Below, in pieces: positions 23,945 to 31,948 of a stretch of DNA of 64,000 bases. Both the position numbers and the translations under genes were made by a program. Numbering within the stretch: the first letter of the stretch is position 1; each line of letters starts with the position of its first letter. The notes beneath the pieces were generated by a model that was not told where the DNA came from, made no database searches, and was given only the letters and a program-made list of their open reading frames with translations. Source of the DNA: Dyadobacter luticola (GTDB taxonomy: Bacteria > Bacteroidota > Bacteroidia > Cytophagales > Spirosomataceae); assembly GCF_005860805.1 (NCBI RefSeq), contig NZ_VCEJ01000004.1, positions 1,798,001 to 1,862,000 of the forward strand, in the 5' to 3' direction.

Positions 23945-26251
23945 ATGAATTTCAAATTAAAAAATAGCCAGAGGGTATTGCTCCCTCTGGCGCTGCTACT
24001 TTTCGCTCCGTTTATACTGCGAGCACAGAAAGTCATCCGTTACGATTTGTACGTAAAAGACACAACGGTGAATTTTTCGGGGAAGGAAAAAAGGGCGATT
24101 GCCGTCAATGGACAAATCCCAATGCCCACGCTGACTTTCACAGAAGGGGACACGGCAGAGATTTATGTCCACAATGAGCTTGATGAACCGACCGGTCTCC
24201 ACTGGCACGGGTTGTTTCTGCCTAACCAGTATGATGGTGTTCCTTATCTGACGCAAATGCCGATAAGGCCCCACACCACCCATCTGTACCGGTTCAAGAT
24301 CATCCAAAACGGTACGCATTGGTACCACAGTCACTATGGCTTGCAGGAGCAAATCGGTATGTACGGATCAATGGTGCTAAACAAAAAGAAAGAGCCGGAT
24401 ATTCCCACAGTCCCGATCGTGCTCAGTGAATGGACGGATATCAAGCCCGAAAACGTGCACAGGATGCTGCACAATGCCAGCGATTGGTTTGCCATCAAAA
24501 AAGGCACAACCCAAAGTTACGCCGAGGCGATTGGCCAGGGATATTTCAGAACCAAGGTGCTCAACGAATGGAAACGGATGAACGCCATGGATGTGAGCGA
24601 CGTGTATTATGAGAAGTTTCTGATCAATGGAAAGAACCAGTCCCAGCTTTCCCAGTTTAAACCGGGCGATAAGGTACGGCTCAGGGTCTCCAATGGTGGT
24701 GCTTCCACATACTTCTGGCTCACCTATGCTGGCGGAAAAATGACGGTTGTGGCCAATGATGGTAACGATGTTGAACCCGTGGATGTCGACCGGCTGATCA
24801 TTGCGGTATCGGAAACCTACGACGTAGTTGTCACCATTCCAGAGGCAGTTGTTGGCAGTAAGCCCGTCTCCTACGAATTCCTTGCTACATCTGAGGACAG
24901 GATCGGCTCGGCTTCGCTCTTTCTGGGCGAGGGGGTCAAACAGCTTGCCTCCCCTTTACCCAGGCTGAAATACTTCGAGGGAATGAAGATGATGAATGGC
25001 ATGATGAAAATGGACGGCAACCTGGACGACATGGGTATGAACATGAGCCTGAACCAGATGGACATGAACCTGGTGATGTACCCCGAGATTTCCGGCCCGC
25101 TTAAAGGGAAGCAGATGAAGAAAATGTCCGACATGCCGGATATGAAGAAAGACAGCGGCATGACGATGGATCATTCGGCGCATGGAAGTATGGCAGGCAA
25201 AGACGCGAACATGTATAACAGCAATGCGCTTTCTTCGATCAAGACGCTGAACTACGCCCTTCTCAAAGCGCCGGAGAAAACCGTTTTGCCTGCCAATGCT
25301 CCTGTGAAAGAGCTCAGGTTTGTACTCACCGGAAACATGAACAGATACGTATGGAGCCTTGACAACAAGGTGATTTCAGAAACAAATAAAATCCTGATTA
25401 AAAAAGGCGAAAAGGTGCGCATGATCATTTACAATAACTCGATGATGCGCCACCCGATGCATTTGCATGGACATGATTTCAGGGTCCTCAACGGACATGG
25501 CGATCGTGCCCCGCTTAAAAATGTGATCGACATCATGCCGATGGAAACTGACACGCTTGAATTTGCAGCCATAGAAAGCGGCGACTGGTTTTTCCATTGC
25601 CACATCTTGTACCACATGATGAGCGGAATGGGAAGGGTTTTTTCATACGAGAATTCGCCGCCTAACCCCGAAATCCCTAATCCAAAACTGGCGCAGCGCA
25701 AGCTGAATGCAGATGACCGCCGGTTTCATTTCATGGCCGAAAACGATATAGCAACCAATGGCAACGACGGCGAGGCCATGCTTCAAAATACCCGTTGGAG
25801 CATCGGTACCGAATGGCGGTTAGGTTACAACGACCACCACGGCTATGAGACCGAAACGCACATCGGCCGATACATAGGCAAAATGCAGTGGCTGATGCCT
25901 TTTGTAGGCTTCGACTGGCGCTACCGGAAAATGGGAATGGGCGAATCGGAAACGAATTTGTTTGGTCAGCGCAGTACAAAAAACCAGCGGGCTATGTTCA
26001 GCGCAGGCGTGAACTATACTTTACCCATGCTTATCACAGCGCAGGCCGAAGTATTTATGGATGGCAACCTGCGTTTTCAGTTAGAACGGATGGATATTCC
26101 CGTATCCAGACGCATTAGAATGGGCTTGATGGTCAACACCGACAAGGAATATATGGCCTCCTTGAAATACATCTTCATGCGGTATGCAGGCATCACAGCA
26201 CACTACGACAGCGACATGGGTTTTGGTGTCGGGCTCACATTGAATTATTGA
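23945..26251 (+). CDS. CopA-type multicopper oxidase with a CopB-like barrel C-terminus
   Basis: A 768-residue exported protein. The three cupredoxin modules carry the copper sites HWHG (about 84), WYHSHYG (about 124), HPMHLHGHDF (about 503) and HCHILYHM (about 551). A methionine-rich insert (residues about 340-420, many Met-x-x-Met and the MDHSAHGSM motif) resembles CopA copper-loading segments. After the oxidase ends near residue 570, about 190 residues of alternating strands (for example SIGTEWRLGYNDHHGYETE) end in VGLTLNY, which looks like a CopB-type outer-membrane barrel. The oxidase probably converts Cu(I) to Cu(II); the fusion would hold it at the outer membrane. Confidence 0.9.
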   Translation: MNFKLKNSQRVLLPLALLLFAPFILRAQKVIRYDLYVKDTTVNFSGKEKRAIAVNGQIPMPTLTFTEGDTAEIYVHNELDEPTGLHWHGLFLPNQYDGVPYLTQMPIRPHTTHLYRFKIIQNGTHWYHSHYGLQEQIGMYGSMVLNKKKEPDIPTVPIVLSEWTDIKPENVHRMLHNASDWFAIKKGTTQSYAEAIGQGYFRTKVLNEWKRMNAMDVSDVYYEKFLINGKNQSQLSQFKPGDKVRLRVSNGGASTYFWLTYAGGKMTVVANDGNDVEPVDVDRLIIAVSETYDVVVTIPEAVVGSKPVSYEFLATSEDRIGSASLFLGEGVKQLASPLPRLKYFEGMKMMNGMMKMDGNLDDMGMNMSLNQMDMNLVMYPEISGPLKGKQMKKMSDMPDMKKDSGMTMDHSAHGSMAGKDANMYNSNALSSIKTLNYALLKAPEKTVLPANAPVKELRFVLTGNMNRYVWSLDNKVISETNKILIKKGEKVRMIIYNNSMMRHPMHLHGHDFRVLNGHGDRAPLKNVIDIMPMETDTLEFAAIESGDWFFHCHILYHMMSGMGRVFSYENSPPNPEIPNPKLAQRKLNADDRRFHFMAENDIATNGNDGEAMLQNTRWSIGTEWRLGYNDHHGYETETHIGRYIGKMQWLMPFVGFDWRYRKMGMGESETNLFGQRSTKNQRAMFSAGVNYTLPMLITAQAEVFMDGNLRFQLERMDIPVSRRIRMGLMVNTDKEYMASLKYIFMRYAGITAHYDSDMGFGVGLTLNY

Positions 26252-26282
26252 TCAACGGGTCAACCATTTGAAATTCTTAAAC

Positions 26283-28316
26283 ATGGAATACTATCATCAC
26301 CATCAACCTTCGAATCCACAGCCGCCCGGCCACGAGCATCATATGATGCCAGCCGATAAGCAAGCAGGGCACGACAAACATGCCGGTCACCATACGCAGG
26401 ATTTCCTGAAACGATTCTGGATATGCCTCGCCCTGACCATTCCGATATTGCTCTTCTCGCACATGATCCAGCAGATGTTAGGGTTTGATCTAGCGTTTGC
26501 TGGCGACCAATATCTGGTCTTTGCATTAAGTACGCTCATCTACTTCTACGGCGGCTGGCCTTTTCTGGCCGGGCTGGCCAGCGAAGTCAGGAACAAGAAC
26601 CTGGGAATGATGACCCTGGTTGCTGTCGCCATTACTACGGCATATGTGTATAGTGTCGCCGTGGTTTTGGGCCTGAAAGGCATGGACTTTTTCTGGGAAC
26701 TTGCCACGCTGATTGATATCATGCTGGTGGGGCATTGGCTGGAAATGAAATCGCAGATGGCCGCCTCACGTGCATTGGAGTCACTGGTAGCGCTGCTGCC
26801 CGACGTGGTCCACGTTGAACGGGAAAATCAAACCATTGATATCCCTTTGAAAGATTTGCGGAACGGAGATGCTTTACTGGTCAAACCCGGAGAGAAGATA
26901 CCCGCCGACGGCGTAGTCACGGATGGAAAGTCATATGTCAATGAAAGTGTACTGACCGGGGAAAGTGCCCCTGTGCAAAAAAACAAGGATGACAAGGTGA
27001 TTGCTGGCGGCGTCACTGGCGATGGCGCTTTGAAAATCAGGGTTACAGGTGCCGGGCAGGAAACCTACCTTCAGAAAGTGATCGGAATGGTCAAGGCTGC
27101 GCAGGGTGCCAAGTCCAATACGCAGAACCTGGCCGACAAAGTTGCCAAATGGCTGACATTGGTTTCGATTACGGTGGGTGTGATCACATTTATCGTGTGG
27201 TTTTCTTCGGGTCAGGATTTATCATTTGCCCTGGAAAGGATGGTAACGGTCATGGTGACCTCCTGCCCCCATGCACTGGGCGTTGCCATCCCACTTGTGA
27301 TCGCCATATCAACCACGCTTTCGGCTACACATGGATTGTTGATACGCAACCGCACGGCGTTCGAGAATGCCAGAAAGCTTACCATGATCATATTCGACAA
27401 AACGGGGACACTTACCAAAGGCTCTCACCAGGTACAGAAGATTATTTCTCTGGACAAGCAGCTCTCCGGCGATCAGGTCCTGCAATATGCCGCCGCATTA
27501 CAGCAGAACTCTGAGCACCATATCGCCCACGGGGTAATTCGTGAGTTGAAACAGAAAAATCTGGAACTCTGGCAATCGGCAGATTTTGAGTACATGCCTG
27601 GGGTTGGGGTAAAGGGTACGGTCGATGGTAAAGAAATTGTAGCCGCCGGGCCTAACTATTTCAGCCAGCAAAACTTGCCAATGCCGAGTGTGCCGGATGA
27701 CATCGATCAATCTATTGAAACCGTGAATTTTGTGCTGGCAGAAGGGAATCCTGTCGGCATCATCACTTTTGCCGATGCGATACGTGAGAGCGCACCGGAG
27801 GCAGTTGCCGCACTGAAAGAAATGGGTATCAAAACCTTCCTTCTAACTGGTGACAATGAAAAGATTGCAGAAGCAGTCAGCAACAAGCTCGGAATGGACG
27901 GTTTTCTGGCAGGAGTTCTCCCGCATCAGAAGCAGGACAAAGTGAAGGAATTTCAAACAAAAGGTGAGATAGTGGCCATGACTGGCGACGGGGTAAACGA
28001 TGCGCCAGCCCTGGCACAAGCGGATGTGGGTATCGCAATTGGTTCTGGAACAGACGTTGCTGCCGAAACGGCCGATATCATTCTGGTGAACAGCGATCCA
28101 ATGGACGTAGTGCAACTGATCACGTTTGGCAGGGCCACTTACAGGAAAATGGTTCAGAACCTGGCCTGGGCAGTGGGGTATAATGTCATCGCAATCCCTT
28201 TGGCGGCAGGCGTACTTTACCCAACATTTATGTTAAGCCCTGCCATGGGTGCTGTGTTGATGAGTGCGTCGACGGTGGTGGTGGCGATCAATGCCAAACT
28301 GCTTAGAATTCAATAA
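26283..28316 (+). CDS. copB: CopB-type copper-exporting P1B ATPase (CPH motif)
   Basis: A protein of about 677 residues. The N-terminus is His-rich (YYHHHQPSNPQPPGHEHHMM and further HDKHAGHH) instead of carrying an HMA domain. Membrane metal site TSCPHALGVAIP near residue 328 is the Cys-Pro-His signature of the P1B-3 group, which exports Cu(II) or Cu(I) and sometimes silver. Catalytic motifs are TGES (actuator, about 225), DKTGT (about 371) and GDGVNDAPAL (about 568). ATG at 26283 was preferred over a TTG at 26268. It follows the oxidase by 31 bases. Confidence 0.93.
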   Translation: MEYYHHHQPSNPQPPGHEHHMMPADKQAGHDKHAGHHTQDFLKRFWICLALTIPILLFSHMIQQMLGFDLAFAGDQYLVFALSTLIYFYGGWPFLAGLASEVRNKNLGMMTLVAVAITTAYVYSVAVVLGLKGMDFFWELATLIDIMLVGHWLEMKSQMAASRALESLVALLPDVVHVERENQTIDIPLKDLRNGDALLVKPGEKIPADGVVTDGKSYVNESVLTGESAPVQKNKDDKVIAGGVTGDGALKIRVTGAGQETYLQKVIGMVKAAQGAKSNTQNLADKVAKWLTLVSITVGVITFIVWFSSGQDLSFALERMVTVMVTSCPHALGVAIPLVIAISTTLSATHGLLIRNRTAFENARKLTMIIFDKTGTLTKGSHQVQKIISLDKQLSGDQVLQYAAALQQNSEHHIAHGVIRELKQKNLELWQSADFEYMPGVGVKGTVDGKEIVAAGPNYFSQQNLPMPSVPDDIDQSIETVNFVLAEGNPVGIITFADAIRESAPEAVAALKEMGIKTFLLTGDNEKIAEAVSNKLGMDGFLAGVLPHQKQDKVKEFQTKGEIVAMTGDGVNDAPALAQADVGIAIGSGTDVAAETADIILVNSDPMDVVQLITFGRATYRKMVQNLAWAVGYNVIAIPLAAGVLYPTFMLSPAMGAVLMSASTVVVAINAKLLRIQ

Positions 28317-28353
28317 CCGAAAACGACTATTAATAACATAAACCAAATTCACC

Positions 28354-28970
28354 ATGATGAAAATGACTTTCAAAATTTTGACAATGACTATTCTCACCGG
28401 CTTGGCGACTGCCTGTTCCGATGATAATGAAAACAAGATCCAGGTGCAGCCGCACGATCAAAACCAGATGATGGCCATCATGCACGATATGATGGATGAT
28501 ATGAGCGACATGAAAATGACCCAGGATCCGGACATAGACTATGCCATGATGATGAAAATGCACCATACAGGGGCTATTGAAATGGCAAAGTTGGAATTAA
28601 CATCAGGCACGGACAACGAAATGAAGACAATGGCGCAGTCCATCATTGACGGACAAAACAAAGAGATTGAGCAGATGGACGCATTTTTGGCAAAAAATAC
28701 GCCCGCAACAATGAATATGGAATTTCACATGCAGATGATGGAAGGTATGGAGCGGATGGGTAAACAAGCTGACTTGCAAATCATCAATGGCAACACCGAT
28801 CAGGATTTCGCGACTTTAATGATTGGTCACCCTCAGAGTGCTACCGAAATGGCGCAGATGCAGGTAAAAGCAAGGAGATGAAAAGTCTTTCGTCCAATAT
28901 TATTATGGAGCAAAATAAGGAGATAGGACAATTTCAGGCCTGGCTGCTGAAAATCAGAAACAATAAATAA
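28354..28970 (+). pseudogene. DUF305 copper-associated lipoprotein with a frameshift near its end
   Basis: The frame from 28354 encodes a lipoprotein (lipobox LATAC) with a Met/His-rich DUF305 domain: MMMKMHHTGAIEMAKLEL and a second repeat beginning TLMIGHPQSATEMAQMQ. It stops at 28881. From 28863 the adjacent frame reads GKSKEMKSLSSNIIMEQNKE and IGQFQAWLLKIRNNK to a stop at 28970, which is exactly the missing half of the second repeat (compare DNEMKTMAQSIIDGQNKEIE in the first). A single-base loss around 28855-28865 explains it. Either the gene is decayed or the base is an assembly error; the short product keeps the first repeat. Confidence 0.8.
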
Positions 28971-28988
28971 CAAACAAAACCTATAACT

Positions 28989-29333
28989 ATGATAAATCAA
29001 CAATTTGAAAATTGCATCGATGCATGCGCTGCCTGCGCCGTAGCGTGTAGCTATTGCGCGACCGCGTGTTTAAATGAAGAAAATGTTGCACACCTTAAAC
29101 AATGTATCCAGCTGGATTTGGAATGCGCGTTGATTTGTCGGGCGGCTGCGGAAGCTATGAGTTTAGGAAGCAGTTTCAGTGCACATTTGTGCCGGATTTG
29201 TGCGGATGCATGCAATGCTTGCGCACAAGAGTGCGAAAAACATGGGGCTATTGGAATGGAGCATTGTAATGCATGTGCGGAAGCTTGCCGTAGATGTGCC
29301 CAGGCCTGTGAAGAAATTGCTACGCCAATTTGA
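28989..29333 (+). CDS. DUF326/Csp-type four-helix copper-storage protein
   Basis: A 114-residue soluble protein with cysteines repeated along amphipathic helices (CIDACAACAVACSYCATAC, CIQLDLECALIC, CRICADACNACAQEC and CNACAEACRRCAQAC). This spacing lines the core of a four-helix bundle and is the signature of Csp copper-storage proteins, which hold many Cu(I) ions. No signal peptide is seen, so it is the cytosolic (Csp3-like) type. It sits 18 bases after the DUF305 gene and closes the copper operon. Confidence 0.88.
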   Translation: MINQQFENCIDACAACAVACSYCATACLNEENVAHLKQCIQLDLECALICRAAAEAMSLGSSFSAHLCRICADACNACAQECEKHGAIGMEHCNACAEACRRCAQACEEIATPI

Positions 29334-29383
29334 TAAATGGTTTGATGGATCGGCAAGCCTGATGAATCTCTGTATTCGAATTG

Positions 29384-29417
29384 ATGCCTGCTATCACCTG
29401 GTTTTGGTAGCAGGCAT
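29384..29417. terminator. Hairpin after the copper operon
   Basis: ATGCCTGCTA at 29384-29393 and TAGCAGGCAT at 29408-29417 form a ten-base perfect stem with a 14-base loop, 50 bases after the Csp stop codon. There is no strong U tract, so it is a probable terminator or RNA stabiliser. Confidence 0.55.
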
Positions 29418-29430
29418 TAGTATATGCTCT

Positions 29431-29463
29431 AATGAACAATTTTAACTGTTCATTTAAATGAAC
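29431..29463. promoter_or_regulatory. Clustered GTTCATT palindromes upstream of the response regulator
   Basis: AATGAACA (29431-29438) is inverted as TGTTCATT (29447-29454), and GTTCATTTAAATGAAC (29448-29463) is a 16-base perfect palindrome sharing the middle copy. Three half-sites of ATGAAC are therefore spaced over 33 bases about 120 bases before the response regulator start. This is the form expected of an operator for a dimeric regulator such as the adjacent OmpR protein. Confidence 0.55.
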
Positions 29464-29584
29464 TTTCCTGTTTACTTCAATGGCGCAATCTCTCTAAAAT
29501 TAGTTCAACAGAAAATCTTCAATTTTAGGGAGGATCTTGTGCTTTATCTATATCCAGGCAAAAAGGTCTTTGGCGAATACAAAT

Positions 29585-30259
29585 ATGAAACTCTTACTTA
29601 TTGAAGACGAAGCGGATTTAGCTACCGAAATCAAAAACTATTTGATTTCCAATGATGTAAGTTGCGAATGGGCTTGTGATGTCGAAAGTGCTCTTGAGAA
29701 ACTGGACTTATTCGAATATGACTGTGTCCTGCTTGACCTCTCACTTCCGGACGGTACCGGCATGTTTGTACTGGAACATCTCAAGAAACTCGCTAGACCG
29801 GAAGGCGTAATCATTACGTCGGCAAAAGATTCTCTTGAGAGCAGACTAAAAGGCTTGCAGCTGGGCGCAGACGATTATTTGATTAAGCCTTTTCACCTGG
29901 CTGAACTTCTTGCAAGAACTCAGGCCCTTTTTCGAAGAAAACATTTTTTAGGAAGCAACATTATGGCACTTCATGAAATAGAAGTTGATTTAATGGCCAA
30001 GTCGGTCTCTGTCAGTGGGCAGCAGATTGATGTTACAAAAAAAGAATTCGAGCTTCTACTTTACCTGGTTGCTAATAAAAATAGGATATTATCTAAATCT
30101 TCGCTTGCGGAGCATCTTTCAGGAGATATGGCGTATATGCTCGACAACCACGATTTCGTGTATACCCATATTAAAAATCTGAAAAGAAAATTGATCCAGG
30201 CAGGCGCAAACGACTACATCAAAACCGTATATGGGCTGGGTTATCAATGGGTAATGTAA
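29585..30259 (+). CDS. OmpR-family response regulator of the copper region
   Basis: A 224-residue regulator. The receiver domain starts MKLLLIEDEADLATEI with the phosphorylated Asp in CVLLDLSLPDGTG and the conserved Lys in DDYLIKPF; the C-terminal winged helix ends TVYGLGYQWVM. An upstream extension to 29537 is open but ATG at 29585 fits the family N-terminus. Its end overlaps the sensor kinase start by 13 bases. It lies between the copper operon and a convergent RND operon, so it may control either or both; a CusRS-like role is an inference. Confidence 0.92.
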   Translation: MKLLLIEDEADLATEIKNYLISNDVSCEWACDVESALEKLDLFEYDCVLLDLSLPDGTGMFVLEHLKKLARPEGVIITSAKDSLESRLKGLQLGADDYLIKPFHLAELLARTQALFRRKHFLGSNIMALHEIEVDLMAKSVSVSGQQIDVTKKEFELLLYLVANKNRILSKSSLAEHLSGDMAYMLDNHDFVYTHIKNLKRKLIQAGANDYIKTVYGLGYQWVM

Positions 30260-31545
30260 GAAGAAAACTACTTCATGAGACGCTAAAAGGTTACGTGCTG
30301 TATGCAATCGCGATTGTTTTGCTAAGCACTCCATTCTTTTATTTGGTTATCCAAAAACTTCACTTGGACGATGTCGATGAAACCCTCTTGCTTCGGACTA
30401 AGGAGTTTAAAAAGTATACTATCCCTGACTTGCAGACTTCTGAAATTGACCAGTGGAACCGGTTTAACAGGGATATGAAAATTGTGAAGTCTGACAGGCT
30501 TATCCTCCGGGACAGTCTGTCATTCCAATTCATCTACGACACCCTGGCCAACGAACTGGAACCTTACAGAATACTAACATCACCTGTTACAGTTGAAGGA
30601 AAACCTTTCGTTGTGTCGACAAAAGTCGATTTGATTGAGTCCGAAGACCTGGTTCTGAGTCTGGCGCTACTTTATAGCGGTTTATTACTGTTACTTCTGA
30701 CAGGTCTTTTTTTTATCACACAATACTACTCCAAAAGGCTGTGGCAGCCGTTCTATCGGACTTTATACGCCGTCGAGCAATTTGAGATTGATAAAACCCA
30801 GGTGCCGGAACTAACATCTACGGCTATCGAAGAGTTTTATCGTCTTAATCAGGTCGTCAGAGGCCTTGTTTCAAGGAGCAGACTTGCATTTTTGAATCAG
30901 CAGGAATTTATAGAGAATGCCGCACATGAATTGCAAACGCCGTTAGCCATCTTCCAATCAAAACTGGATAACTTCCTTCAGCACCCAGACCTGACGGCCA
31001 GTCAACTTCAAGCGCTGGGGCCGCTTTATGATCTTCTGGCACGACTGAACCGGATGAACAAAAATTTGCTAGTACTCTCAAAAATCGATCACCAGTCATA
31101 CGATGCTATCGAACCGGTTGATTTGGCAGCGTTGCTCAAAAAATCGGTTGATTTTTTCGAAGATCAGGCCGTCGAGAAAGGTATATTCCTAGAAACTCGA
31201 TTCATAGAGGTTACCTGGGTTAACGCCAACATAGCGCTAATTGAGATTCTTATCAGCAATTTACTGATGAATGCAATCGCGCATAACCGCCCGAATGGAA
31301 GCATTGAGATAAGTTTGAATAATTCGGAACTCATCTTTCGCAATACCGGAATTAGCACTGCGATTTCAGATGATAAATTATTTCAGCGATTTGCCAAAAC
31401 AGACAGCACTTCCAAAGGAAACGGTCTGGGGCTTTCGATCGTAAAAAGGATCGCTGATTTGTATGGCTGGCAAATATTATATGAATTTGAAAATGGGTTT
31501 CACACGTTCGCGATCAAAATATCAACCCAAGTGTCCCCGCAATGA
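30247..31545 (+). CDS. Sensor histidine kinase of the copper region
   Basis: A 432-residue kinase with membrane helices at about residues 15-36 and 140-158 bounding a periplasmic sensor of about 100 residues. The phosphoacceptor box is ENAAHELQTPLAIFQ near residue 222, followed by the N box (LLMNAIAHNRPNG) and a G2-type GNGLGLSIVKRI. There is no HAMP domain of obvious standard length. It is co-translated with the response regulator, and its 3' end overlaps the convergent DMT gene by 32 bases. The stimulus is unknown; periplasmic copper is plausible by location. Confidence 0.9.
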   Translation: MGNVRRKLLHETLKGYVLYAIAIVLLSTPFFYLVIQKLHLDDVDETLLLRTKEFKKYTIPDLQTSEIDQWNRFNRDMKIVKSDRLILRDSLSFQFIYDTLANELEPYRILTSPVTVEGKPFVVSTKVDLIESEDLVLSLALLYSGLLLLLLTGLFFITQYYSKRLWQPFYRTLYAVEQFEIDKTQVPELTSTAIEEFYRLNQVVRGLVSRSRLAFLNQQEFIENAAHELQTPLAIFQSKLDNFLQHPDLTASQLQALGPLYDLLARLNRMNKNLLVLSKIDHQSYDAIEPVDLAALLKKSVDFFEDQAVEKGIFLETRFIEVTWVNANIALIEILISNLLMNAIAHNRPNGSIEISLNNSELIFRNTGISTAISDDKLFQRFAKTDSTSKGNGLGLSIVKRIADLYGWQILYEFENGFHTFAIKISTQVSPQ

Positions 31546-31927
31546 TCAAAATCGCGCCTATCAAAGTCTTTAATGTCAAAGCTTCTTTCAGAAACAGTGC
31601 TGATAACAGGATCGTCAATGCGACGCTCAACTTATCTACGGGTGCCACCTGCGTCACCTTGCCAAGTTGTAACGCCTTGTAATAGAAGATCCATGAAAGA
31701 CCGGTTGCTAGCCCGGACAATACCAGGAACAATAGCGTGTGCTTTGATAATGCTGTGATCCCATTAAACTCTCCCCGTGAGACTACCAAGCCCCATGTGA
31801 CGACCAGAATAACCACTGTGCGGATGGCAGTTGCCAAATCAGAATTAACATTGGTAACACCGATTTTGGCCAGGATCGCAGTAAGCGAAGCAAAAATTGC
31901 AGATAATAAAGCGTAAACCCACCACAT
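31514..31927 (-). CDS. Half-size EamA/DMT-family transporter
   Basis: A 137-residue protein with about five membrane helices and EamA repeat features (WWVYALLSAIFASLTAILAK at the N-terminus and GLSWIFYYKALQLGKVTQVAPVDKLS in the middle, residues about 76-101). Half-size members dimerise. It is the last gene of the efflux operon, 21 bases after the RND gene. Substrate unknown. Confidence 0.8.
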   Translation of the reverse strand: MWWVYALLSAIFASLTAILAKIGVTNVNSDLATAIRTVVILVVTWGLVVSRGEFNGITALSKHTLLFLVLSGLATGLSWIFYYKALQLGKVTQVAPVDKLSVALTILLSALFLKEALTLKTLIGAILIIAGTLGLIF

Positions 31928-31948
31928 ATAAACTGTGTTAAACGATTC

